DNA from: Brachionus koreanus
Taxonomy: Eukaryota > Rotifera > Eurotatoria > Ploima > Brachionidae
Direction: 5' to 3'
DNA: 25,814 nucleotides
NCBI GenBank assembly: GCA_016987375.1
Contig: PJRA01000005.1
Coordinates: 292,935-318,748, forward strand
Shown here: piece after piece, positions 8,287 to 18,649 of the stretch
Layout: every line of letters begins with the position of its first letter
Numbering within the stretch: position 1 is the stretch's first letter
Notes under the pieces: model-generated
What the model saw: only the letters and a program-made list of their open reading frames with translations
The model's database searches: none
What the model was told of the DNA's origin: nothing
Translations under genes and position numbers: made by a program

Positions 8287-9146
8287 TTTTAGATATTTTA
8301 AAATTTTTTAAAAAATTAGAAATTTTAATTTATTTAAATAGCCACAAATTGACATTTAAATTAAACTTAATAACTTGATTATCATCTAAATTTAATATAT
8401 AAATTTTAAAATTTCATTTAAAATTTTTAAAATTAAAAAGATCAATGCTATATTTACTTTGTAGAATATTTATTTATGGCTGAGATGTTATTTAAACTAT
8501 TAAATGTTATTTTGAGTAGAGTAGATACTGTCCTGATATCTCTTAATTTGAAAAAAAAACACATAAAACAAATTTCAAACCCTTTAAAAAAAAAATGAAA
8601 ATTTTTTTTACAATATTTAAAGAGTAAATTTACCTTTTTTAAAGACTTTTAATGTATTTGAGTTAAATAGTTTAGAATTAAACAAAATCACTAATTTTTA
8701 ATTTCAACTTGTTTTTTAAAATCTAAAAATTTTCTAAAAATTATTCTAAAAATTTTAATTTAACACCAAGCCATATGTGACTATTGAAAATTTTCCCAGT
8801 TTTATTTAGAAAAATCATCTTTAAATAATTTAATTTTAAAATTATTACATACATTAAAAAAATTTTTTCAAATTGCCACTCCTTTTAAAGCCTAAATAAA
8901 AAAAGATGAAAGCATTTTAGCCTAATAAAAAAAATAAAAGAAGCTGATTTTTAAAATTTAGATTAAAAATTGATTCTATAAATGTAATCTGGTGCAAAAT
9001 TGAAAGCGGTGCTATAAAATTATCATTAAGAAAAAGGCAAAAATTTTCATTTTAATTTTTTAGCGATTCTAAAATTTTCTTCGGTAAATATCTTTAGTTC
9101 GAATGTCTTATTATTCTTTAAAGATTAAAATTATCAATTAATATAA

Positions 9147-9182
9147 CACTAGAACGCCCGAGGGGTTTTTAGATGACCCCTT
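9147..9182 (+). repeat. piggyBac-like transposon terminus, isolated
   Basis: CACTAGAACGCCCGAGGGG followed after nine bases by TGACCCC resembles the ends of many piggyBac-like elements, which start C-C/A-CTAGAA and then carry a short GGGGT..ACCCC inverted repeat. A TTAA lies six bases upstream rather than directly adjacent, and no mirrored second end was found within the window, so this would be a solo remnant. GC-rich words stand out here in otherwise A/T sequence. Confidence 0.3.
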
Positions 9183-10099
9183 TATTAAAAATTTAAACTT
9201 GAATATTATCACATTAAAATGAAATTTTAAAAAATGAAAATTCTAAATTTCAAAGAAAATTTTTAATTTATCTTAATAACTTTGTTTGGAATTTTTATGA
9301 GAAATTAGCCGAACTTTCTAATTTTTTAAATAAATTCATATTCACTGAATTTTTTTTTTAATTTTTAAAAAATTTGGTTTAAGTCAAGTAAAAGTTTATG
9401 ATTGTTAAAATTAATCACTATTCGTCAATGTAGTTAATTTCGACTCTGTATTTTTAAAATTAGCTTCAATTATTTTTATTTTAAAAAAATTTATCAAATT
9501 TTAATAAAAAAAAGACGTAAAAATTCCATTTTAGAAATAATCTAAACCTAAAAAAATTTAGTTTAAAAATGAAAAAACGTTTTTTAAGAAATTATTAAAT
9601 TTTTTTAAAATTAATTTTGATTTTGTAAGCTTAATCTCTTTCAATAGCTTTAATAGACAATTAAGAAAAATTTAATAGACAATTAAATGTCAATTAAATT
9701 TTGTAAATCAAACATTTTTGCATTCTAAGGAATAATCAATCAAAAAACACTTAATTTTATATCGGTGAGTTAGACTCTCTCGTTTTAATAAATGAATAAA
9801 GAATATTATTCGATAAATGAAGAATTTTTTCTATCAAATATTTTATAAAAGTTTTTTTAAATATTCAAATACTGAAATATATTCACCAAGACAAAAACTG
9901 TTTATTATTAGATATTTTTAATAATAGGGATTAAGGAAAAAATTTTTTTTTGAATTTTCCAGAAATTTACAATTCCACAAAAAACTCAAAAATGATTGTT
10001 TTCACTAAACAGAATTTTTTCTAATGTATCTTTTTTCTTTTTTTTAAAAAGGGAAGTGTATTTAAGTATAATTTTAATTAAATACGGCAAAGTAAATAT

Positions 10100-10275
10100 T
10101 TGAAAATTGAAATTTGATCAAAAAATTTTCAATGCATTTTTAGAAATTACGATCCTTTTTCAAACGTTTAAAAATAAAGCTTCGAAATGTTACAAAAATT
10201 CAAAAATCTTAGATTAAATTAATTTGCGCATTTAAAATTTTTTGATCAAATTTGAAAATTGAAATTTGATCAAAA
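10100..10275. repeat. Direct and inverted short repeats
   Basis: A 25-base word starting TTTGAAAATTGAAATTTGATC occurs at 10100-10124 and again at 10251-10275. The 19-base word at 10111-10129 also has an exact inverted copy at 10235-10253. The unit ends about 220 bp before the start codon of gene A. Confidence 0.6.
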
Positions 10276-10497
10276 TTTTTACTTCGACATAAATACTTTA
10301 TTTTTATTTTTAAGTTAGTCTAAATATTAAAAAAGAACTCAATCAATCAAAATTTCTAAAATTTAAATAAATGTTTTTCTTCTTTCTTTTAAAAAATATT
10401 TATTTTTAAAATTTAAAAAAAATATATTTTAAAATGTTATAGTTTAGTATTGGATTTTTTTAGAAATGAAACACTATAAATTAAAAAAATTTTCAAG

Positions 10498-10720
10498 ATG
10501 ATTTTATTTTTAAAAAAAATGAAAATTTTTTTTCTAGCAATTCTAATAATCAAATCTTGTGATGGAAACATATATTCTTTTGAGGCTAATTCAGACTGCA
10601 AACTGGACGAATCGAAAATTCAACTAATATGTTCAATTAGTATCATTACTAAATTATTACCGATCGCTATTAATTTTAATATTAACAATGGATTTAATGA
10701 AAATTTTTTAGTTAAAACAG
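10498..10720 (+). CDS. Gene A exon 1: signal peptide
   Basis: Two in-frame ATGs (10498 and 10519). The second gives the cleaner signal peptide MKIFFLAILIIKSCDGN, very like MKIFILFLLYLKFVS in gene B, so translation may start there. The exon holds two close cysteines (SDCKLDESKIQLIC). Donor ACAG|GTTAAA at 10721; phase 1. The following intron is 56 bp. Confidence 0.65.
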
Positions 10721-13700
10721 GTTAAACTAAACAAAAATATATAATATTCTAGATTAATTTTTTTTCTTTTTAAAAGGACTCCTTAAGAGTTATATGAAAA
10801 ATTCCATTAAAAATCTTCAATCATATAAAGTTCCAAATCAATTACACGGAGGTGTAAATCTGTATCTTCTTAGTAATCTATTTGAAACAAATGATTATCT
10901 TACAGGGTTTGAATTTCATTCGTATTCTAATTATGTTAATTTAAGAATTGATGTAAGATCGGTTAATTTGACAATTCACCCAAGTTCTTTTGTTGACTGG
11001 CAAAATGAAAGAACATGCTATATTTTTTATATTAATGTCACTAGAGGCTATAATAAAATATTTTTACCAAGTTCTTATCCAGTTTTAAAAAATTGGTTTA
11101 TAGCTATAATTAATCCTCCGAAAATATTTTATTTTGATTCAACTCTATCAAGTAATTACTACGATTATTATTTTGAAGATCATGGTTCATTAAATACTCT
11201 AAAAAATCATTATCATTCAATTTCTGGAAGAATTTTATTTAATCCTTTACTACAAGAGACATATTATTTTTGTAATCTGAATTTAAAATATTTATTTTTG
11301 AAAAGTGGATATTTTATTTATAATATAAAATCATTGAATCATTCAACAACTGTTGAGTCAAAAACCCTGCAAATTAAACAATGTAAATTTTTTTTTAAAT
11401 ACCTAAGATTTTATTTTAAAAAAATAGAGCATTTTTATCATTTTTTTAGCTGAATTATGATATTAAATTTAATTATTTAAACATACATTCGAAATTTAGT
11501 TAAGAAATCGAACATTTCCTATTAGTTAATTAATTTTTAAAATCATGGTTATTTTTTAAAAAGATTGAACTTATGCTTAAAAAAAATTAATTGATTTTTT
11601 TAAAGATATTTAAGAATTTAAATTAAGCCACGTAGACAAATTAAATATTTTATTTGAAAATAAATGAAATTTAATTTAAAATAAAAAATAAAAAATAAGT
11701 TTTTTAGTTTATATTTTATAATATTTTATTTCTTTTAGAAAATGCTAAATTTTAAAATTTATGTTCTTAGTGTTAACTTAGAATTTTTTTTTAAACCAAA
11801 ATGATAATTCAAATGTTCAAAATTTTTAAGAAATTTTTGTTTAAATTAAAAATTAGAATTTTCAAAAATTATGAGACAATTTTTTATAGTTTTTTATAAG
11901 TTTAAAGTTACGTCAAATCAGGTTAAAAAGATTAATTTGATAACACCTAAATATGAAAATATATTTGTAAAGTTGGCAGTGTAAATTTTGGAACAAAAAA
12001 CAAATATATAAATTTAAAATTTAAATAAACTTTTTAGTTTATATCACCTAGTTTGTATCACCTAATCTGTGCAAAATATTTTTAAAATTGAATTGCAAGG
12101 TTTTTGCACAGTCTGAATGTGTTAGTATTTTGTGAGATAAAAAACAAATTATTATCTGATAAAATTTACAGAACACGTTATAAATTCAAACTAAAAAATT
12201 TATTTTAGTTTTAATTTTTTTTTCTTCTCTTTGTTTAAAAATTTACAGTGCCTTTGTATGTGTTCTATACAAACTACAAAAAAATACAGTTTGTAAATTT
12301 ATTCATGCAAGGTATAAATTTACACTTGGAATTTTTTATCTGAAATTTGCCAAATGTAAATTTTTATTTTTTTTTATTTTCAAAAATTGCATTAATCAAT
12401 ATGCAATTTACAAAATCAAAAAAAAAAAGCAAATTTATAGATTTATTAAACAAAATACAAATTAATAAAAAAAAAAAATCATACACCTAAATCTCTTTCA
12501 ATTCCTGGTCTCGCTTATTTGCAAGAATTTACGCTTTACGAATTGGAATTTTATTTTTAATATAATTCATTCGATATTCTACCTATTAACCTAGGAAAAT
12601 CAGTTCATCCCACCTGTTTTAGGTATTTAAACACTTATCTTCTAGGCGAACCCTGTGTTTATTTTTTTAATGCTTGGTCTGAGTTTGAGTCTAGGGTTAG
12701 ACCGAATCGTGGCGTTTAATAATTTCAAATAGATTTTTATAAATCTCTAATTCTAATTTTTTATCATTTTGAAAAATTAGCTCAACATACTTTTTTCCAT
12801 TTTTTAAATTTGGCAAAATTTAATAAAATTAATGATAACTATTCTTGGAATTCCATAATAGCGTGGGTTTAATTGTTGTTCCATTTAAATATGAACAGAA
12901 TTAATTTCATATAGAATGTCAAAGAGTTAGGGTTCAACCCTCGATTCTAAATATTATTACTGTTTTGCTGTTTGTGATTGTTTAAAGCAGTTAAATTAAT
13001 TATTTTTTAGCAGTTTCATACCATATTTCAAGTAATGACATTTTTTTTAAGTTTACTGACTTGAAAAAATTTAGAATAATTAAATAAAAAGATTGTATTT
13101 TTAGAAAAAAACTTTTAAGCATTTCAAGTAAGCATTTCTAAATTTAATAAAAAATTTACATGTAGCATTAGTTAATTTAAAATTTGTATTTTTTTGTAGT
13201 TTGTAAGAAAATATACATCTGCAAGTGTAGCAGAATAAAATTTTTGTTTATTTGATTGTGGAACATTTTACAAAGAGTTTGCAAATTATTAACAGACTTT
13301 GATATTTGTAATATTCTAAATTTTTAACTTTTAGAAAAAAAGTACTAAGATTTTTAACCTTCTGTTGTATTCTTATGAACTAAATTTCACAGAATTAATG
13401 AATAAAATAGAAAATTTTCATCATTGATAGAAAATGCTCTGTTTTCAAATTTATAAAGAAAAATATAGAATTAAAAAAAATTTAAATAGATGAGTTTGCA
13501 GAAATATATTTTGAGAATTTAAACAATGCAATTGACAATCGTATAAATGGTATACTTTTTATTGCAAATAGCTACAATTTTGACCAAGTTGATTTTGACG
13601 GAGATATAATCAATTTCGAAGATAAACCTATTAAATATTTTGGAATAATGGTTCCAAAATATTTACAGCAAATAAAAACTATTGAAATTACTGGAAAATT

Positions 13701-16700
13701 TTTTCTATCAAATACCTATTTTAAATATAGTTCGAATCTGATTGCATTTGAATTTTGGTCCAACTATGGTTCTAAAATAATAACAGTTCAAGTAATCACA
13801 GTAAAACAAAAATAGATTTTTTTTTAATTTTAATTTTATTAGATAATGAAAAATAATTTTACTCTATATAATTCAATATCTTTTACTACCACAACAGGAT
13901 ACAACATTTATATGTTGCCCAGTTCTTTGTTTGTATTGAAAGGCTATTCAGTAGTAATATATCTAAATTATCCCAATTTATTGGCCATAAATGATCGTAA
14001 TGATAGTATTTATTCGGATATGTATTGGAATGGAAATGAATATGTCAGATTAAATCAATTTGAAAATTGGGCTTTTTATTTTAATTGTAAAATTGATCAA
14101 AGCTATTTTTTGCAGAGCTATCGGTTTTCAAAAATATTTGATTTTAATCAAACTGATCCAATAGCTAGAGAAGATAATAAAAGGTTTCATTTGTCTGTTC
14201 GATTCAACTTAACAAATAATCAATACAAAAAATATTTCCAAATATTAAATAGTAAAAATTTTATTTTTTATTTATAATTTTTCAGTGGTAGAAATCTTTT
14301 TTTATTTAATTCTAAAGTTATTAAAAATAATAATTATTTTATATAAACTAAATCATACTTAGAAAGTTGGATTTGGAAGGTTTATATTTTTGCAAATTAA
14401 TGTTTTAAAATCAAAAATCAAAACTAACTTTTTATTTTCCGCTATTAGGTTCAATTTTTTAATAGCAAGGTTAATCAACTGGCTATTGTTCCTTTCTAAT
14501 AGACAGATTAACACTTAATTCAATTAATTTGTGTAAAAAAATGTTTTTTGACTAATTTTAAAATTTTTTTAAAAAAATCAATATAAATCAAATATACTCA
14601 ATATTTTGAAATAATTAATTTAAATTAAAATATTAAGTATATTTTCTCTACTTTTAGATTTAGCAGTGGGAATTTTGGAACAAAATTTTAAATTGAAATA
14701 GCTTGAATAAACTTGTTCTAAAAATTGTACCAACTGATACATTATAGCCTAGGGAATTTTGCCTGAGTTCTTAGATTAATATCAGAGAAGATCAAATGAA
14801 GAGAAAAGATCGAGATTGTGTTGAATTAATGTTTTTTAAAAAGTTTGTTGTTAATAAGAAAAATACAAAGTTTAAAAGCTCTCTTGAATTAGAATCACAA
14901 CTCTTATTTATATCCAGTAGTTCTATCTCTATAAGGTCATTAGTAATAATAAAATTAAATTGTTACGAGGAACGAAGTGACGAAGCTAATAACCAGTCGT
15001 AAGAAAATAAGACTGAAAAAATTTGAGCCTTTAATTAGCCGAGCGATTTATATTAGCTTAAAAAGTACAACGTTCTATTGGCTCTTAACTTTAAATTCAA
15101 ATGTTTAAAGTTTATACAAATTATCAAAAGTTTAAATGAAAAAAAATTTAGTACAATAAAATTTTCAATGACTTTTGGGATTTAGATTAAAATTATATTA
15201 TTAAATCTAATTCATTTTATTTTTTTTATTTGAATTTTGAAATTCAGTATTAATATCTAACTCTCAAATATTATTCCAAAATATAAATTTGAATTAAAAT
15301 GCTTCGTTATTCGCAATATTAAAGGCTCTGTCTCACATATCTTAAATATTAATAAGGTTGATTAAAATTAGTCTAGCGGTTATTTTTATAGCGTAACATA
15401 CATACTTAGTATCAAACAACACCAGAATCTGTAAAAACTTTGAATTTGAATTTTAAAATTTCTCAATACATATAGTGTTTTGCAGTGTTGCAGAGATTAT
15501 TATTAGATATTTATTTTTATTAGAAAAGATTTGAGAGCCTAATTTTTTTAATAGAAAAGTGAGCTCATTGAAGAAATTAAAAGCTAATACTAATTAATAT
15601 AACATAATAATTGGTATTCTAATAACCCTAATCTAAACAGATTCTTGACAAGAAGGTGCTAAAATAATGCACTCTATTTTAGGAACATGCTTCTTATTTA
15701 TGGCTTATAGAAACCCTTGATTAACCCATGATAAAAGTCACTTGAATTTAAACAAATTGATTTTTTTTAAAAATGTGTCAATGAGCATTGCCTTACCGTC
15801 TTTTCGTCAGTACCAATAACAACTGAGTAAAAATGTAAAATCGTAAAATTCAATATTAAAGTTTAATTTTACCTTAATTTAATTAATTAATTAATTAGTT
15901 AGCTGATAATTTATGTTCTATTAACAAAAAATGTTGACAAATTAAAAATTTTAACAGCTGATAAAAAATTAATAAAACAATTATTAAAGTTTAAAATTAA
16001 AAATCTATTCAATTTTTAATATCAATTTATTTTTACTAAAATAAATAAAATAGGATTGTGTATAATTAGTTTTTTTAAGTGATTAAGTTTTTAAAATTTT
16101 ATTTTTTGGCTTGTTTTTTTTAAATTTATACCCTTTTTTTAAAGGAAAATTTGCTGATATAAAATGCGAAAAAAAATTTATTGGTAGTTTTGATTACAAC
16201 TGTTCAGTATTAATGGTTTCTCAGTTTAAACTTTTGCCCTTTGAAATTCGATTTATAAACTGTCAAAGAGAAATTTTATATAATAATGGTAGTATTTATA
16301 ATGGCTTCGGATATTATAAAGATGTTAACCTTACTGAATCAAATCTTACTAAATTTTCAAACCAAAAATTTCAATTTCTTATGTCTAGTACAGAATTCTT
16401 AATTGAGTCTTACTTGGTCGGATTTCAATTTATCTCAACTACTTCTGATCCAATTAAAATAAACCTTTATTCCAGTAGCATATGTTCTATTGAATCCTGT
16501 TCGTCTTATTTTTCAAAAAGTTTACTCTTTTCAGCATCAAAAATTAAGACATGGACAATTTATCCAAAAATAGGCGAAAACAAATATATGGTCCCTTATT
16601 CTTTTTTTGTCCAATTTAAGTCATTTTTTACGATTGAAGTTTTAACAAAGACACAAATTTTTTCCGAATACACTGACGAATATTTTTATCCAGACTATGA

Positions 16701-17321
16701 AATTGATGGCAGAAAATTGATTCCAATAATGAATAGACAATTTTTTTTCAAAGCTCTAACCAGTACTTATTTTTACAAGTCAATAATAGAATTCAACGCT
16801 TCAAAAAATTATGACTTAGAAAGCAAAATTATATTGCCAGGAACAGAAAAGAACTCTGAAATAAAAAAAAATGTTTCCATTGAACTTGAGAATTTAGATA
16901 TCTTAGATCAAAATTTGAATTTCAAAATAAAAGTGTTTAATCCGAAAAGTCAAGTTAAAGTTCTAATCGATTATGGAGATTGTAGAAATGAAATATTGAA
17001 TTCTACAAGTGAAAAACATAGATCATATTTTGGACTTAGTTTAAATTTGCTAAAAATAAATGAACAGGCTGATTCATTTATAAAAAAAATAAACAATTTA
17101 TTTAAAATTGAAAAAAAAAAAGAAGGGAAAATACATTCATTTCTTGTAATTAATTCAGAATTCAAATTTGATGCTTGGCTTTATGGATTTAAAATAAATG
17201 CTATAGAAAACGGAGATGTTTTATTAAAGGTGATTTTTACTTAAATTTCAAGCTGCTTAAATGAAAAAAAAAATTTTTTTTGCTACTATAGGTTCGTTCT
17301 GTTGTTTACGTCTTTAAATAA
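10498..17321 (+). CDS. Gene A: secreted multi-module protein related to polycystin-1 ectodomains
   Basis: Model: 10498-10720, 10777-11382, 13490-13791, 13843-14251, 16145-17229, 17292-17321; 2,655 coding bases, 884 residues. Phases agree at all five junctions (1,1,0,1,0). The product has a signal peptide and then alternating modules: (ii) a short block around L.GF.F and (i) a longer block around GYN.I.LPSS with a later S/Y-D.Y word. Blocks (ii) are near residues 115, 358, 603 and 858; (i) near 165, 396 and 657. Many N-X-S/T sites fit an extracellular protein. There is no membrane segment, REJ, GPS or PLAT before the stop. Gene B, 830 bp downstream, shares block (i) and the signal peptide style, so this is probably a partial tandem duplicate or a secreted partner. 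Exons in the two long introns could have been missed. Confidence 0.6.
10777..11382 (+). CDS. Gene A exon 2: first (ii)+(i) module pair
   Basis: Acceptor ttttaaaag at 10776. Residues about 75-276. Contains block (ii) DYLTGFEFHS..VNLRIDVRSV, then block (i) RGYNKIFLPSSYPVLKNW with a later SSNYYDYYFED word and a YYFCNLNL stretch. Several N-X-S/T sites (NLT, NVT, NHS). The frame stays open to 11453, but the donor AAT|GTAAAT at 11383 gives the correct phase for exon 3. Confidence 0.65.
11975..12066 (+). repeat. Dispersed repeat family 1, copy A
   Basis: Starts ggcagtgtaaattttggaac and includes ..tagtttgtatcacct. Related copies are at 14663-14750, 21112-21190 and 25593-25712. All are in the same orientation and lie in introns or in the tail of the window. 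Confidence 0.5.
12292..12324. repeat. Small hairpin
   Basis: Perfect 11-bp stem (TGTAAATTTAT and ATAAATTTACA) around an 11-base loop, inside intron 2 of gene A. Confidence 0.5.
13490..13791 (+). CDS. Gene A exon 3: block (ii)
   Basis: The acceptor aaatag at 13489 is weak in pyrimidines. Residues about 277-377. The frame has no ATG start but reads well (NNAIDNRINGILFIAN.., then PKYLQQIKTIEITGKF). It ends with the block (ii) signature SSNLIAFEFWSNYGSKIITV. Donor CAA|GTAATC at 13792, phase 0. The next intron is 51 bp. The stop reached without splicing comes only 22 bases after the donor. Confidence 0.6.
13843..14251 (+). CDS. Gene A exon 4: block (i)
   Basis: Acceptor ttttattag at 13842, phase 0. 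Residues about 378-513. It opens with TGYNIYMLPSSLFVLKGY, the clearest match to exon 2's RGYNKIFLPSSYPVLKNW, followed by IYSDMYWNG (the S/Y-D.Y word) and an AFYFNC stretch. I placed the donor at AATA|GTAAAA (14252), giving phase 1 as needed by exon 5; the frame is otherwise open to 14277. Confidence 0.6.
14663..14750 (+). repeat. Dispersed repeat family 1, copy B
   Basis: Starts gcagtgggaattttggaac and includes ..taaacttgttct and ..ccaactgatac. It shares its first part with copies A and D and its middle part with copies C and D. Confidence 0.5.
14966..14986 (+). repeat. Bacterial-repeat-like 21-mer
   Basis: CGAGGAACGAAGTGACGAAG plus a final C. From memory this core is common in bacterial genomes, where one translation of it gives the recurring peptide EERSDEA; the plus-strand frame here reads CYEERSDEANN. 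The flanks (TTGTTA and TAAT) differ from the usual bacterial context. It is much richer in GC than the intron around it. Confidence 0.45.
15300..15345. repeat. Fragment of the repeat at 1961-2000
   Basis: Reads ttcgttattcgcaatatt, then aggctctgtctcacatat; the copy near 1961 reads ttcgttactcgcaatatc, then agctttgcctctcatatt. Same orientation, several differences, no further match beyond the edges that I could see. Confidence 0.5.
15874..15898. repeat. TTAA microsatellite
   Basis: A run of about five TTAA/AATT units inside intron 4 of gene A. Confidence 0.6.
16145..17229 (+). CDS. Gene A exon 5: blocks (ii)-(i)-(ii)
   Basis: Acceptor ccttttttttaaag at 16144, phase 1. Residues about 514-875. 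It carries block (ii) ESYLVGFQFISTTSDPIKIN, block (i) GENKYMVPYSFFVQFKSF with TDEYFYPDYE, and a second (ii), DAWLYGFKINAIENGDVLLK. Cysteines occur in close pairs (CSIESC). N-X-S/T sites are frequent. The frame is open upstream to 16111, but the ATG there lies in the intron's pyrimidine tract. Donor AAG|GTGATT at 17230; unspliced, the frame would stop at 17244 after VIFT. Confidence 0.7.
17292..17321 (+). CDS. Gene A exon 6: short last exon
   Basis: After a 62-bp intron with acceptor ctactatag, ten codons follow: VRSVVYVFK and TAA. Joined to exon 5 this reads DVLLK|VRSVVYVFK, matching the RIDVRSVNLT end of the first block (ii) much better than the unspliced VIFT. This match is the reason I add the exon. 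A GTCTTT donor inside it would allow continuation, but I found no suitable next exon. Confidence 0.45.
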   Translation, partial: VRSVVYVFK

Positions 17322-17428
17322 TTTTAAAAAAAATTAATTTATTTTTAATTAAATAATTAGTTTAAATGACCGTTTCTAGTCCTTTTAAAAAAATTATTAA
17401 ATGCTTCCCAATAAACAATTTTTAAAAA

Positions 17429-17512
17429 GGCATCTTGAAGCTGATGATCAATTCAAGGACTTTATTTTGGGATATAACAATTAATCTTTGAATTAGTTTA
17501 AATAATTTTAAT
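17429..17512 (+). repeat. Dispersed repeat family 2, copy A
   Basis: Starts ggcatcttgaagctgatg and runs through gatcaattcaaggac to aatctttgaattagtttaa. About 90% identical by eye to 25120-25203, same orientation. Confidence 0.75.
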
Positions 17513-17520
17513 CTAACATG

Positions 17521-17565
17521 TTTTATTTTAAAGATTTTTAAGGGTCAAAAATCTTTAAAATAAAA
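17521..17565. repeat. Perfect 19-bp hairpin
   Basis: Left arm ttttattttaaagattttt (17521-17539), loop aagggtc, right arm aaaaatctttaaaataaaa (17547-17565). All 19 pairs match. It lies 200 bp past the stop of gene A and directly after repeat copy A of family 2. It could be a transcript-end structure or part of a small mobile element. Confidence 0.65.
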
Positions 17566-18150
17566 AAATAAAAAAACTAAGACCGACAAGTTGTTCAGAA
17601 TTTTCTCTAGTTTCAGAATATGTATAAAAAAGGGATATTTAAAGAACCACAACTTAAAATTTAAATAAGGTTTTTTAAAAAATAAACTTTTTAATCAAAA
17701 CTTTTTTAGAAAAATTTTATTCTTAACTAAAAATTATTTTTTGTTTAGTTGTCTTTTTTGACTAAGAAATTAAAGCAATGTAAAAATTAAGTAATTTTTA
17801 AGTTTTAATTTAATAAGTTTATGATCAATTTTAAATGATCATTTTTAAAAATTTTAATCTAAATAATATTTGTAATATTTTCTTGATCACAAAGTTTAAT
17901 GAAGAAGGTAATTTCAATGCTATAATTAATTTTTCATGTCCACAAATTTTTGTAGAATTATGAAAAATATTTTATTATTACTAAACACGGTTTATGCCTA
18001 GAAATATTACTCTCTTTTTAATTTAACCTAAAAAAATACCTTAAAGAAAAATTAAATAATGATCATTATTAATTTGATATTAAGAATCAACTTGCTCTCT
18101 AATTTATGTAATTTGTGTTAATCAATTAATAAGGTTAAATAAAATATTTA

Positions 18151-18649
18151 ATGATAGTAATGAAAATTTTTATTTTATTTTTATTATATTTAAAGTTTGT
18201 TTCCATTGATGAATGTGGAGTTTTGATGCCTTGTTCCTATTATTTAAATAAAAACGTATTCATAAAAAAATTCAACAATGAAACAAAAGATATAAATTTA
18301 GAATTAAAAAAAGGAGTACAACATTATAAACTATTTGAGCCGATTTACGTTAGAGAAGGTTCAATTTTGATGGTCACTCAAATTAAAGGTCAAATTGGAA
18401 TGATTGATAAAGAAATTAGTGACAGCAACATTTCCGATTTTTATATTGAGCCATTTGACCAAAATCAAGAAAATAAATATTTGAATAAAATGGATAAAAT
18501 GTTAAAAATCAATTGTTTAATTGACAATAGTTACTTCATTCATGAAATAGACGTAACTAAAAAGTATTATATCATAATTCCTTATGATGTCAGAATAAAA
18601 TTGGCTGAATCAACAAAAAATATAAATATTAAACTTGATTTGAAACAAG
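18151..18649 (+). CDS. Gene B exon 1: signal peptide and block (i)
   Basis: ATG at 18151, with a second ATG at 18160 starting MKIFILFLLYLKFVSIDECG, which is the likelier signal peptide. Then ECGVLMPC and a block (i)-like part: HYKLFEPIYVREGSILMVTQ with ISDFYIEP, as in gene A. Donor CAAG|GTAAGT is the best in the window; phase 1. No acceptor in a usable frame lies just upstream, which supports this as a true first exon and a separate gene. Confidence 0.75.

Larger units (their letters stand above)
8287..10497. other. 2.2-kb intergenic region between divergent gene starts
   Basis: No coding exon can be supported. The region must hold the upstream control regions of both the minus-strand ependymin-related-like gene (start 8286) and gene A (start 10498), but the extreme A/T content hides any specific promoter. 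It contains a piggyBac-like terminus near 9147 and a repeat pair at 10100-10275, listed separately. Confidence 0.4.
11383..13489 (+). other. Long intron 2 of gene A
   Basis: No supported exon. It holds a copy of the gtgtaaattttgg repeat family (11975-12066), an 11-bp stem TGTAAATTTAT/ATAAATTTACA at 12292-12324, and a somewhat less A/T-rich part at 12485-12960 without a usable frame. That part contains a GGGTTCAACCC word near 12933 that resembles a tRNA B box, but no tRNA or SINE could be built around it. Confidence 0.5.
14252..16144 (+). other. Long intron 4 of gene A
   Basis: About 1.9 kb. It contains a family 1 repeat copy (14663-14750), a bacterial-repeat-like 21-mer (14966-14986), a fragment matching 1961-2000 (15300-15345) and a TTAA-type microsatellite. 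A 68-codon frame at 14796-15002 is open but its second half is the bacterial-like repeat, so I do not call it a gene. Confidence 0.5.
17322..18150. other. Spacer between genes A and B
   Basis: About 830 bp without a gene. It holds repeat family 2 copy A (17429-17512) and a strong hairpin (17521-17565). No promoter motif can be told apart from the general A/T background. Confidence 0.45.

Noticed and set aside
12900..12960. tRNA or tRNA-derived SINE, from a GGGTTCAACCC word near 12933
   Set aside because: The T-arm-like word fits, but I could not form an acceptor stem, anticodon arm or a proper A box around it.
14796..15002. 68-codon plus-strand frame in intron 4 of gene A
   Set aside because: Its C-terminal part is the bacterial-repeat-like core; no splice sites or family support a gene.
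16971..17165. Minus-strand frame inside gene A exon 5
   Set aside because: Antisense of a coding exon, no signal or family match.
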